Origin: Atopobium sp. UBA1382
Lineage (GTDB): Bacteria; Actinomycetota; Coriobacteriia; Coriobacteriales; Atopobiaceae
Direction of reading: 5' to 3'
DNA length: 64,000 bases
NCBI GenBank assembly: GCA_002305805.1
Contig: DBQY01000007.1
Coordinates: forward strand, 38,377-102,376
The notes beneath the pieces were generated by a model. That model saw only the letters and a program-made list of their open reading frames with translations, searched no databases and was not told the origin of the DNA. Both the position numbers and the translations under genes were made by a program. Shown one piece after another: positions 44,945 to 53,174 of this stretch (the first letter of the stretch is position 1; every line of letters starts with the position of its first letter).

Positions 44945-46123
44945 ATGACGAGCTGGCTTGTGAGAACGTTTGTGCCCAACGCGGACGAGACGTCCGACGC
45001 CGCGGTGCGCACGCGCTACGGGCTTCTCGCCAGCGTCACCTGCATCGTCTGTAACATCGCGCTCTGTCTGGGAAAGGGCGTTGTGGGCCTGCTTGCCGGG
45101 TCGGTCTCCATTGTGGCGGACGCAGTCAACAACCTCTCCGACGCCTCGAGCAACGTGGTAAGCCTGCTGGGATTCAAGCTCGCGAGCCGCCCCGCAGACG
45201 AGGAGCACCCCTATGGCCACGGTCGCTACGAGTACCTGGCCGGGCTCGTGGTGGCCGTACTGGTATGCGCCATCGGCATCAACCTGCTCGGGTCGTCCGC
45301 CGAGAAGATCCTCCACCCCGAGCCCACCGAGTTCGGCCCTGCCGTGGTAATCGTGCTTGTCGCATCGATGCTGGTGAAGCTATGGATGGCGTCGTTCAAC
45401 CGTCGCCTGGGCCGAACGATCGACTCCGACACCCTCGAGGCCACCGCCGTAGACTCGAGAAACGACGTGATCTCCACCGCAGCCGTTCTCGCCTCGGCCG
45501 TGGTCTCCCAGCTCACGGGCTTCGACCTCGACGGCTGGGCGGGGCTTGCCGTGGGCGCCTTCATCTGCTGGAGCGGCATCGAGCTCGTGCGCGAGGCCGT
45601 GAGCCCGCTGCTGGGCCGCGTGCCCGACCCCACCTACGTGGAGCACATCCGTGACAAGATCATGGGGTACCCGGGCGTCCTGGGCACCCATGACCTCATG
45701 GTCCACGACTACGGTCCGGGACGGCAGTTCGCGAGCGCCCACGTGGAGATGGCCGCCGAGGGCGACCCGCTCGCGCAGCACGATCTTCTCGACAACATCG
45801 AGCAGGACTTCAAGGTGGACGAGGGCCTGGTCATGACGCTTCACTACGACCCCATCGTCACTGACGACCCCGAGGTCCGCGACATGCGCCACTGGATAGA
45901 CCTCACGGTGAAGGGCATCGACGAGCGGCTCTCGATTCACGACCTGCGCTGCGTGCCCGGCCCCACGCACACCAACGTGATCTTTGACTGCGTGCGGCCC
46001 GCGGGCCTCTCGCTTACCGCCGCCGAGCTGCGTGAACGCATCTCTGAGCTCGTCCGCGAGCGCTATCCGCGCGCCATCTGCAAGATAACTATCGACGACT
46101 CCTACGTCTCTTCTCGCCAGTGA
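44945..46123 (+). CDS. Cation diffusion facilitator family metal exporter
   Basis: A 392-residue protein with about six membrane spans. CDF metal-site residues are visible in SIVADAVNNLSDASSN (D59/D66 region), HPYGHGRYEYLAG and AVDSRNDVIST. The C-terminal cytoplasmic part is extended (about 170 residues, HDLMVHDYGPGRQFASAHVE and a second tail domain). It exports Zn2+, Mn2+ or related metals in exchange for protons. TATACT at 44903-44908 is a candidate -10. It is followed 11 bp later by pth2, probably in one transcript. Confidence 0.9.
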   Translation: MTSWLVRTFVPNADETSDAAVRTRYGLLASVTCIVCNIALCLGKGVVGLLAGSVSIVADAVNNLSDASSNVVSLLGFKLASRPADEEHPYGHGRYEYLAGLVVAVLVCAIGINLLGSSAEKILHPEPTEFGPAVVIVLVASMLVKLWMASFNRRLGRTIDSDTLEATAVDSRNDVISTAAVLASAVVSQLTGFDLDGWAGLAVGAFICWSGIELVREAVSPLLGRVPDPTYVEHIRDKIMGYPGVLGTHDLMVHDYGPGRQFASAHVEMAAEGDPLAQHDLLDNIEQDFKVDEGLVMTLHYDPIVTDDPEVRDMRHWIDLTVKGIDERLSIHDLRCVPGPTHTNVIFDCVRPAGLSLTAAELRERISELVRERYPRAICKITIDDSYVSSRQ

Positions 46124-46134
46124 TCGGAGCCTCC

Positions 46135-46569
46135 ATGCCTTCCAGCAGCTACCTCGCCAAGCAGATGATCGTCATGCGTCGCGACCTCAAGATGCGCAAG
46201 GGCAAGATCGCCGCCCAGGCGGGACACGCGTGCGTGGAGGCCGTCCTCATGGCGCTGGTGCGCGAGGGGCGCGGGGCGGACCTGCGCGCCACGGACGGCT
46301 GGGCCTGGGTCGAGCACGCGGAGGACGACGTCACCCCGCTCACCGACTGGTTTGACGCGGGCGTGGCAAAGGTGTGCGTCTACGTGGACTCCGAGGAGGA
46401 GCTGCTCGACCTCGCGGAGCGCGGGCGCGAGCAGGGCTTTGCGGTGGCGCTCGTCCGCGACGCCGGACACACCGAGTTCCACGGCGAGCCCACCTACACC
46501 TGCCTCGCCTTCGAGCCCCTCCCCGCCGAGAAGATCGACCCGCTAACGGGCGAGCTGCCTCTTTACTAG
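46135..46569 (+). CDS. pth2: Peptidyl-tRNA hydrolase 2 (archaeal/eukaryotic type)
   Basis: A 144-residue protein. ATG 46135 follows GATCGGAGCCTCC; a GTG five codons upstream overlaps the CDF stop. MIVMRRDLKMRKGKIAAQAG with HACVEA is the Pth2 signature containing the catalytic lysine and aspartate region, and FAVALVRDAGHTEFHGEPTYT continues the fold. Pth2 releases tRNA from stalled peptidyl-tRNA. Most bacteria rely on the unrelated Pth1; Pth2 copies are scattered among actinobacteria. Confidence 0.85.
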   Translation: MPSSSYLAKQMIVMRRDLKMRKGKIAAQAGHACVEAVLMALVREGRGADLRATDGWAWVEHAEDDVTPLTDWFDAGVAKVCVYVDSEEELLDLAERGREQGFAVALVRDAGHTEFHGEPTYTCLAFEPLPAEKIDPLTGELPLY

Positions 46570-46583
46570 CCACACGCGCCCGC

Positions 46584-46712
46584 GAACCCAAACCATTTTG
46601 CGGTTTGGGTTCACTTTTCCCGCTGTCGGGCACGCGCGTTTTTCTCGCAAGCGTTTTACCTGCGGAAATAGAAACGGTTCATTCCGCGTCGCCAAAACGA
46701 TGAACCCAAACC
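46584..46712. repeat. 112-bp-class element C with extra outer site
   Basis: GGTTTGGGTTC (46602-46612) and GAACCCAAACC (46702-46712) bound 111 bp. As in element B, a further GAACCCAAACC lies 18 bp before the left end (46584-46594), forming a hairpin followed by ACTTTTCC. The interior differs from A and B. It fills the gap between pth2 and cysK, two codirectional genes. Confidence 0.65.
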
Positions 46713-46809
46713 TCCGGGAGAGGGATGCCGGGGATGTTACCGATACGTAATTCCTACTTGTAGGGTGGGTTTATGCGTGGCACCCTGAAACGCGAGAGAG
46801 GGAGGCACC

Positions 46810-47721
46810 ATGCGCATAGCACACACGGTAGAGGACTTGATTGGATCCACGCCCCTCGTAGACCTTTCGTCGCTGACGGACGGCGAGGCCCGCGTACTGG
46901 GCAAGCTCGAGGCGGCCAATCCCGGCGGCTCGGCCAAGGACCGCGTGGCCCGCGCGATGGTCGACGACGCCGAGCGCGCCGGACGTCTCTCCCCCGGCGG
47001 CACCATTATCGAGCCCACCAGCGGCAACACCGGCGTGGGCCTCGCCATGGTCGCCGCCGCGCGCGGCTACCGGCTCGTCCTCACGATGCCGGACACCATG
47101 AGCGTGGAGCGGCGCGCCCTCGCGGCCGCCTACGGTGCCGCGATCGAGCTCACGCCGGGCGCCGAGGGCATGGCCGGGGCGGTCGCGCGCGCGGAGGAGC
47201 TGGCCGACGCAACCCCCAACTCCATCATCGCCGGGCAGTTCGACAACCCCGCAAACCCGCGCGCCCACTACGAGACCACCGGCCCGGAGATTTGGGCGGA
47301 CACCGACGGCACCGTGGACGCGCTCGTAGCCGGCGTGGGAACCGGCGGCACGCTCTGCGGGTCGGCCCGCTTCCTCAAGGAGAAGAACCCTGCCGTGCGC
47401 GCCGTCGCCGTGGAGCCCGCCGAGTCACAGGTTCTCGCCGGTGGTGCTGCGGGCCCGCATGCGATCCAGGGCATCGGCGCCAACTTCGTACCCGGCAACT
47501 TCGACCGCTCCCTCGTGGACGAAATCGTCCCCGTGAGCTCGGCGGACGCCCTTGCCACCTGGCGCCGCCTCGAGCGCGAGCTGGGACTTCTCGTGGGCAT
47601 ATCCTCCGGTGCCGCCGTCGCCGCCGCTCTCGCGCTCGCCGCGCGCCCGGAGTACGCCGGCAAGACGATCGTTGTCGTCCTCCCGGACACCGGGGAGCGC
47701 TACCTCTCTGTGGAGGCCTGA
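46810..47721 (+). CDS. cysK: Cysteine synthase (O-acetylserine sulfhydrylase)
   Basis: A 303-residue PLP enzyme starting at ATG 46810 after AGAGGGAGGCACC. The PLP lysine is K43 in [11 protein letters not shown], the phosphate/substrate loop is TSGNTG (70-75), and [15 protein letters not shown] and GIGANFVP follow. It makes cysteine from O-acetylserine and sulfide. Its stop shares one base with the cysE start (TGATG), so the two are coupled. CCTAC-TT-GTAGG at 46753-46764 and a small stem AGGGTG/CACCCT lie between repeat C and the start and may be regulatory. Confidence 0.94.
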   Translation: MRIAHTVEDLIGSTPLVDLSSLTDGEARVLGKLEAANPGGSAKDRVARAMVDDAERAGRLSPGGTIIEPTSGNTGVGLAMVAAARGYRLVLTMPDTMSVERRALAAAYGAAIELTPGAEGMAGAVARAEELADATPNSIIAGQFDNPANPRAHYETTGPEIWADTDGTVDALVAGVGTGGTLCGSARFLKEKNPAVRAVAVEPAESQVLAGGAAGPHAIQGIGANFVPGNFDRSLVDEIVPVSSADALATWRRLERELGLLVGISSGAAVAAALALAARPEYAGKTIVVVLPDTGERYLSVEA

Positions 47722-48335
47722 TGTCTGCCGAGAAGAACACCTGGTCCGAGCTTCAATCCCTCATCCACGAGGACGCGGAGGCCGCCTTCGCGCGCGACCC
47801 CTCCGCCGGCTCGGTCGCTGACGTCACGCGCTTCTCGGTTGGATTTCGCATCGTGCGCGCCTACCGCCACCAGCACTGGCTCTACGAGCGCGGGCACCGG
47901 ACGCTCGCCCTGTGGCTCGCCAAGCGCTCGCGCATCAAGTACGGCGCGGACATCCACCCCGCAGCAAAGATCGGCCGGCGCTTCACCGTGGACCACGGGA
48001 TCGGCGTGGTCGTCGGCGGGACCACGATCATCGGCGACGACTGCCTCATGTACCAGAACGCCACGCTCGGCATGACCGGAAAGCACGGCGGCAAGCGTCA
48101 CCCCACGCTCGGAAACGGCGTGCTCGTGGGCGCGGGCTCCATCCTGCTCGGCGCCATCACCGTCGGCGACGGTGCCTATATCGGCGCCGGTTCGGTCGTC
48201 GTGGACAACGTGCCCGCCAACACCACCGTCGTGGGCAACCCGGCGCGGGTGGTGCGGACGCACGTGTGTCCGCTCGTGAGCGACATGGTCCGCGTCACGG
48301 ACGACTTTGGCAAGAGCTGGGTCATGGAGGCGTAG
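47721..48335 (+). CDS. cysE: Serine O-acetyltransferase
   Basis: A 204-residue short-form CysE. ATG 47721 overlaps the cysK stop; the longer frame upstream is a shadow of cysK. The left-handed beta-helix hexapeptides are evident (GADIHPAAKIGRRFTVDHG, then GVVVGGTTIIGDDC, GGKRHPTLGNGVLVGAGS, NTTVVGNPARVV). It acetylates serine for CysK, and the two enzymes usually form a complex. Confidence 0.92.
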   Translation: MSAEKNTWSELQSLIHEDAEAAFARDPSAGSVADVTRFSVGFRIVRAYRHQHWLYERGHRTLALWLAKRSRIKYGADIHPAAKIGRRFTVDHGIGVVVGGTTIIGDDCLMYQNATLGMTGKHGGKRHPTLGNGVLVGAGSILLGAITVGDGAYIGAGSVVVDNVPANTTVVGNPARVVRTHVCPLVSDMVRVTDDFGKSWVMEA

Positions 48336-48341
48336 GTCCCG

Positions 48342-48821
48342 CTACAATACCTGCTCGAGACAGGTCTTGAGTGGGGTCATGCCCATCGCGTCGTAGAACG
48401 CGCGGGCTCCGGGGTTGCACTCCCACACGTTGAGTGTGACGTTGTGGCAGTCCAGCTCGCGCGCAAAAGCAATGACGTGCTGATAGAGGGCGGTGGCAAC
48501 GTGTTGCCCGCGATGGGCCTCGTCCACGCAGATGTCGTCGATGTAGAGGCTCACGATGGGCTGCCAGCTGTTTGACTCCCGATAGTCCTGGATCTCGCAG
48601 AAGGCATGGCCGAGCACGGTCCCTTCGTCGTCAACGGCCACGAACACGGGGCGTGCGTCATCCTGGAACAGGGAAAGAAGCTCCTCGTCGGTGTACTTGC
48701 GGGTCCCGGAGCGGAAGATGTCCGGCCGGCCCGCAGCGTGCACCTCGAGCACCTGGCTCAACAGGCCGTGCACGCCCTCAAGGTCCTTCTCGCCGGCCCT
48801 TCTAATCCGCATCGTCCTCAT
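48342..48821 (-). CDS. GNAT family N-acetyltransferase
   Basis: A 159-residue protein; ATG 48821 follows CGAGAGGGGGC and overlaps the end of the ATP-grasp gene by 20 nt (ATG 48812 is an alternative). GNAT motif A is visible as VDEAHRGQHVATALYQHVIAF, with IDDICVDE as the beta-4 strand and a C-terminal NPGARAFYDAMGM. Substrate unknown. Coupling to an ATP-grasp ligase suggests joint modification of a small amine or peptide (inference). Confidence 0.85.
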   Translation of the reverse strand: MRTMRIRRAGEKDLEGVHGLLSQVLEVHAAGRPDIFRSGTRKYTDEELLSLFQDDARPVFVAVDDEGTVLGHAFCEIQDYRESNSWQPIVSLYIDDICVDEAHRGQHVATALYQHVIAFARELDCHNVTLNVWECNPGARAFYDAMGMTPLKTCLEQVL

Positions 48822-50013
48822 GCCCCCTCTCGTGGACGAACGCCACGAACTCGTCAAGATCGGCGCGCGTCTCGAAGCGCGCCGTGTACTGGTAGTTGCC
48901 CATGTCGTCAGAGAGCGCGTCGGGCACGCGCCCGTGCGCGACGACCGCCGACCCGTAGCGCCCCAGCACCTCCTCGTGGGGGTGCGCGTAGCGATGCGCG
49001 TCGCGGCGGCTCGCGTACACGCAGAAGCCGTCCGTTCCGTCCTGCTCGGCGCGCCGCTCGTCAAAGCAGACCATGTCCGCCCAGATCTGGTAGACGTCCA
49101 CGTCGTGCGCGTAGTTCATCATCTCGGGCGTGGTCCCGCCGGGCGGCCGGACGTTCACCTCAAGTCCAACGTAGTCGCCAGCCCCGCCGAGGCCGGGATG
49201 CTCGCGGTCCAGGCGGAAGAACTCCAGGTGCACAAAGCGGCTCGTGAGGCCAAAAGCGCGAGCCACGGCCCTGCCTAGGCGCGAGAGCTCGGGGTCCACC
49301 TGCGGTCGCGAGAAATACGTCAGGTCGAGGCCGCCGTAGACGACGTCGGCCATCGACGGCGGAAACTCCTCCTGGTTCTCAAAGAGCGGCTCGCCGCGGC
49401 TGTCGAGAATGGCGTCCCAGGAGCAGATGTCCCCGTGAACGAGCCGCTCGATGACGTAGGGGACGTCCCCGTGGTCGGCGAGAAGGGCGCGGAGGTCCGC
49501 GTCGGAGGAAAGGACGCGCGTCCCACCGGCACCAACGCCAAACTCGGGTTTGGCGAACACGGGATAGTGGCCCATCTCGCCGATGAACCAGCGGGTCTCG
49601 TCGAAGGTCGTGAGACGTGTCTGCCGGGCCGTGGGTACGCCCGCGGCGGCATAGAGGGGCTTCTGGCCGGCCTTGCTCTGCCAACGGGCTATCTCGGCGG
49701 GGCGCGGGCCGTGCGTGACGTTGAAGTCCTCGCGCAGGCGGGCATCGAGACCCAGCCAGTGCTCGTTGTTCGACTCTATCCAGTCGGGTTTGCCATAGCG
49801 ATACGAGAAGTACGCGACAGCTTGGTAGACCTGATCGTAGTCCTCGAGGTCATGAGCCCAGAAGTACTCGTCGAGCGAGTCGCGCACCTCGGGCGCGAGC
49901 GCATCGAACGGCGTGTCGCCGATACCGAGGACCCGTGCGCCGTCTCGCCGCAGCGCCGCGCAAAACTGCCAGTAGACATGCGGGAACTGCGGCGAGACGA
50001 AGATGAAGTTCAT
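48802..50013 (-). CDS. ATP-grasp domain ligase
   Basis: A 403-residue protein starting MNFIFVSPQFPHVYWQFC. Features: preATP-grasp Rossmann segment, ATP-grasp loop YPVFAKPEFGVGAGGTRVL (about residues 150-168), YVIERLVHGDICSWDA, FRLD, and the metal-binding GLEVNVRPPGGTTPEMMNYA (E and N). It resembles carbamoyl-phosphate-synthase-like/LysX-type ligases, but no carrier protein is nearby. Its start abuts the stop of the esterase-histone-tail gene with no gap, and its end overlaps the GNAT gene: a three-gene operon. Confidence 0.82.
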   Translation of the reverse strand: MNFIFVSPQFPHVYWQFCAALRRDGARVLGIGDTPFDALAPEVRDSLDEYFWAHDLEDYDQVYQAVAYFSYRYGKPDWIESNNEHWLGLDARLREDFNVTHGPRPAEIARWQSKAGQKPLYAAAGVPTARQTRLTTFDETRWFIGEMGHYPVFAKPEFGVGAGGTRVLSSDADLRALLADHGDVPYVIERLVHGDICSWDAILDSRGEPLFENQEEFPPSMADVVYGGLDLTYFSRPQVDPELSRLGRAVARAFGLTSRFVHLEFFRLDREHPGLGGAGDYVGLEVNVRPPGGTTPEMMNYAHDVDVYQIWADMVCFDERRAEQDGTDGFCVYASRRDAHRYAHPHEEVLGRYGSAVVAHGRVPDALSDDMGNYQYTARFETRADLDEFVAFVHERGHEDDAD

Positions 50014-50655
50014 TTACTTCGCGCTCTTGGTCTTGGTCGTGGCGCTCTTGGTGGTCGTCTTGGCGGCGGCGGGCTTCTTGGCGTCCGTCGTCTTCGCGGG
50101 CGCGGCGGCCTTGGTGGCCTTGGCAGGAGCGGCGGCCTTGGTGGCCTTGGCCGGAACGGCAGGCTTCTCGGCCTTGGCCGGAGCGGCGGCCTTCACTGCC
50201 TTTGCCGGGGTCTCAGCCTTGGTGGTCTTGGCCGGAGCGGCGGCCCTGGTGGCCTTGGCGACCGTCGTGGTCGCGACCGGCTTCTTCTCGGCGGCCTTGG
50301 CGGTCGTGGTCGCGGCCTTCTTGGCAGCCGGCTTCTTCTCGGCAGCGGCCGTCTTCGCAGCAGCGGCCGTCTTCGCAGCGGCGGCCGTCTTCGTGGCAGC
50401 CGTCTTGGCAGCGGTCGCCTTGGTCGTCTTCGCGGCGGCCGGCTTCTCGGCAGCCGTGGTCGCCTTCTTAGCGGCGGTCTTCGGCGCGACGGCCTTCTCG
50501 GCGGCGGCCTTGGCGGTCGTGGTCGCGGCCTTCTTGGCAGCCGGCTTCTTCTCGGCAGCGGCCTTGGTCGCGGCGGTCTTCTTTGCGGCGGTGGTCGTCG
50601 CGGCCTTCTTGCGCGTGGTCGTGCGCTTCTTGGCGGGCTTCTCGGCGGCCGTGGT
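50014..50655 (-). repeat. Low-complexity coding repeat (Lys/Ala/Thr/Pro tail)
   Basis: This is the DNA encoding residues about 250-462 of the esterase-fold protein. It consists of short imperfect repeats of AAG-GCC-type codons, for example two near-identical blocks encoding AAEKKPAAKKAATTTAKAA. It is prone to slippage and length change between strains. Confidence 0.8.
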
Positions 50656-51402
50656 CTTCTCGACGTCGTCAAGGACGATCGGCAGGAAGTAGCGCAGCTG
50701 CTTCTTCCACCAGAACCAGGTGTGCGTCACGTCAGCGCCCCAGTAGTCGCACCAGACGTCGACGCCAAGACGCGCGAGCTGCTCGCCCATCTCGTGCGTT
50801 GAGCGCAGAGAGTCGGCCTCGGAGGCCTCCTGGCCGGTGCAGAACAGCAGCTGACGCTGGTTGTACACGGCAACGTAGGGGTGGTCGACGGGCATCTGCG
50901 ACAGGAACGCGCAGGGCGTGTTGTCATAGAGCGTGGCGTCCATCCAGTCGCCGAAGTAGCGACGGGCGTCATAGCAGCCGGAGAGGCAGACGCAGCCCTG
51001 GAAGAGGTCCGGGCGGCGCAGCGCGACGATGGAGGCCTGCGTGGCGCCGGCGTCAAAGCCGAGGGCCAGCGGACGGGCGGTCGACTTGCTCATCTTGGCC
51101 ACGAGCGGCACGAGCTCGTCGACCACGTAGTGGTAGTAGGTCTCCTGGCGCTTGGCGCGCTCGGCGGGGTCGCCGGTGCCGCCCCAGGTCTCATTGTCAA
51201 CGGTCTCGGTGCAGAACAGCTGGATGGTGCCGGAGTCCAGGTAGTCGGACAGCTCGTCGATGACGCCGACCTCCTCCAGGCTCTCGGGCGCCTGACCCTG
51301 CGTCGGAAAGACCACGACGGGCAGGCCCTTCTTGCCGTAGGCGATGACGTGCATGTCCTCGCCCAGGATGCTGCTCGTGCACACGATGTTCTTCTTGTCC
51401 AT
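50014..51402 (-). CDS. Esterase-fold protein with a Lys/Ala-rich histone-H1-like tail
   Basis: A 462-residue protein; ATG 51402 (MDKKNIVCTSSILGE) follows GGGGGAAAC. Residues 1-248 look like a D-type esterase alpha/beta hydrolase (VVFPTQGQ, RRPDLFQGCVCLSGCYDARR, VTHTWFWWKKQLRYFLP with H227). The nucleophile elbow, normally GXSXG, reads GFDAG, with Asp at 117. Residues about 250-462 are almost purely Lys, Ala, Thr and Pro (KKPAAKKAATTTAKAA repeats), like bacterial histone-H1 homologues. It may be a nucleic-acid- or polyanion-binding pseudo-esterase (inference). Confidence 0.75.
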   Translation of the reverse strand: MDKKNIVCTSSILGEDMHVIAYGKKGLPVVVFPTQGQAPESLEEVGVIDELSDYLDSGTIQLFCTETVDNETWGGTGDPAERAKRQETYYHYVVDELVPLVAKMSKSTARPLALGFDAGATQASIVALRRPDLFQGCVCLSGCYDARRYFGDWMDATLYDNTPCAFLSQMPVDHPYVAVYNQRQLLFCTGQEASEADSLRSTHEMGEQLARLGVDVWCDYWGADVTHTWFWWKKQLRYFLPIVLDDVEKTTAAEKPAKKRTTTRKKAATTTAAKKTAATKAAAEKKPAAKKAATTTAKAAAEKAVAPKTAAKKATTAAEKPAAAKTTKATAAKTAATKTAAAAKTAAAAKTAAAEKKPAAKKAATTTAKAAEKKPVATTTVAKATRAAAPAKTTKAETPAKAVKAAAPAKAEKPAVPAKATKAAAPAKATKAAAPAKTTDAKKPAAAKTTTKSATTKTKSAK

Positions 51403-51614
51403 GTTTCCCCCAAAAGGTTGGATCATGTCCCCCGATTGTGTATCAGTCATGATACCGCTCACGCTCGGGACGCATGTTTTGCCCGTGTAAGGGTGACACA
51501 AATCGGAAACTTCTGCTCGGGGAGCCTCCAAGGAGTGTCCAGTTTGTTGAGAAGGGAAGCCCCAAGCTCGTGCTACGCTGTCCTGCGGACACGCGAGACA
51601 GAGAGGACGCCCCC

Positions 51615-53096
51615 ATGCGCATCGGCTTTGACAACGACAAGTACATCGCCCTTCAGGCGGAGAAGATCCGCAAGCGCATCGGACAGTTCGGCGGCAAGCT
51701 CTACCTCGAGTTTGGCGGCAAGCTCTTTGACGACTACCACGCGAGCCGCGTGCTTCCCGGCTTTGAGCCCGACTCCAAGATCCGCATGCTCGAGAGCCTC
51801 AAGGACGACGTCGAGGCCATCATCGTCATCAACGCGGACAACATCGAGAACGCCAAGCGCCGCTCGGACATCGGCATCACCTACGAGGAGGACGCGCTGC
51901 GCCTCATGGACTCGTTCCGCGCGCGCGGCCTCATGGTCGGCGGCATCTGCATCACGCACTTCACCGGTCAGCCACACGCCGAGGCGTTCCAGCGCCGCCT
52001 CGAGTCCATGGGCGTCTCCGTCTGGCGCCACTACCTGATTGACGGCTACCCCTCCGATGTCAACCACATCGTCTCCGACGAGGGCTTTGGCAAGAACGAC
52101 TACATCGAGACGAGCCGCCCGCTCGTGGTGGTCACGGCCCCCGGCCCCGGCTCGGGCAAGCTTGCCACCTGCCTCTCGCAGCTCTATCACGAGAACAAGC
52201 GCGGCGTGCAGGCGGGCTACGCCAAGTACGAGACCTTCCCCGTGTGGAACCTCCCGCTCAAGCACCCGGTGAACGTCGCCTACGAGGCCGCCACCGCCGA
52301 CCTCGACGACCGCAACATCATCGACCCCTGGCACCTAGAGGCCTACGGTGACGTCACGGTCAACTACAACCGCGACGTTGAGACCTTCCCCGTGCTCAAG
52401 GCCATGATGGAGAAGATCGCCGGCGAGAGCCCCTACCAGTCCCCCACCGACATGGGCGTGAACATGGTCGGGCTCTGCATCTCCGACGACGACGCCTGCC
52501 GCGAGGCGGCCAAGAACGAGATCGTGCGCCGCTGGTTCGCCGCCGCCGAGGAGCTGCGTCGCACCGGCGAGGGCAAGGAGACGCTCGACAAGATCGAGCT
52601 ACTGATGAGCCAGGTCGACGTGACCGTCGACTACTCGCCCGCCCACCAGGCGGCGCTCGAAAAGGAGGAGGCCACCGGTGGCCCCGCCGCTGCCATGGTG
52701 CTGCCTGACGGCTCGCTTGTGACCGGCAAGACATCCGAGCTCATGGGTGCCGCCGCCTCGCTTCTGCTCAACGCCGCCAAGCACATGGCCGGCATCCCCA
52801 AGAAGACCTACGTGGTGAGCGAGGAGGCGCTCGTACCAATCTGCCACCTCAAGACCGATCACCTGCGCAGCCACAACCCGCGCCTGCACTCCGACGAGAT
52901 GCTCATCGCGCTCTCGCTCTCCTCGGCCACCAACGACCAGGCCGACGCGACGGTGGACGCGCTCGCGCAGCTGGCCGGCTGCGACGCGTACTTCTCGGTC
53001 ATCCTCTCCGAAGCCGACAAGAGCACGTATCGCAACCTGGGCATCAACGTCTGCTGCGAGCCCAAGTACGAGCGTCGCGGCTACTATCACCGCTAG
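51615..53096 (+). CDS. DUF1846 (UPF0371) family protein
   Basis: A 493-residue protein. ATG 51615 (MRIGFDNDKYIALQAEKIRK) follows GAGAGGACGCCCCC; the frame is open further upstream without homology. DUF1846 features: FGGKLYLEFGGKLFDDYHASRV (split by two FGGKL motifs), VTAPGPGSGKLATCLSQLYH with a P-loop-like turn, and the ending GINVCCEPKYERRGYYHR. It is widespread in anaerobes and structurally known; a nucleotide-related role has been proposed but not established. Length is normal. Confidence 0.9.
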   Translation: MRIGFDNDKYIALQAEKIRKRIGQFGGKLYLEFGGKLFDDYHASRVLPGFEPDSKIRMLESLKDDVEAIIVINADNIENAKRRSDIGITYEEDALRLMDSFRARGLMVGGICITHFTGQPHAEAFQRRLESMGVSVWRHYLIDGYPSDVNHIVSDEGFGKNDYIETSRPLVVVTAPGPGSGKLATCLSQLYHENKRGVQAGYAKYETFPVWNLPLKHPVNVAYEAATADLDDRNIIDPWHLEAYGDVTVNYNRDVETFPVLKAMMEKIAGESPYQSPTDMGVNMVGLCISDDDACREAAKNEIVRRWFAAAEELRRTGEGKETLDKIELLMSQVDVTVDYSPAHQAALEKEEATGGPAAAMVLPDGSLVTGKTSELMGAAASLLLNAAKHMAGIPKKTYVVSEEALVPICHLKTDHLRSHNPRLHSDEMLIALSLSSATNDQADATVDALAQLAGCDAYFSVILSEADKSTYRNLGINVCCEPKYERRGYYHR

Positions 53097-53107
53097 GGTA
53101 TCCGGAG

Positions 53108-53170
53108 AAACCATACACATCCGTCGGGTCCAGGCCCTCAAAGGACAAAAACGACGGGTGTGCATGGTTT
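53108..53170. repeat. Element G1: inverted pair flanking the 3' side of the nuclease-like gene
   Basis: AAACCATACACATCCGTCG (53108-53126) is inverted at 53152-53170 with 17 of 19 positions matching. It lies 4 bp before the stop of the nuclease-like gene (minus strand) and 11 bp after the DUF1846 stop. A related pair (G2) lies upstream of the same gene. It could also act as a bidirectional terminator. Confidence 0.6.
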
Positions 53171-53174
53171 GCCA

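Noticed and set aside
50014..50655. Tandem repeat tail as an independent repeat element or sequencing artefact
   Set aside because: The frame is intact throughout and the amino-acid pattern is coherent with histone-H1-like tails, so it is treated as coding.
51432..51506. CCGATTGTGT and ACACAAATCGG as an inverted pair upstream of DUF1846
   Set aside because: One-base insertion in one arm and no second copy; could be chance in a promoter region.
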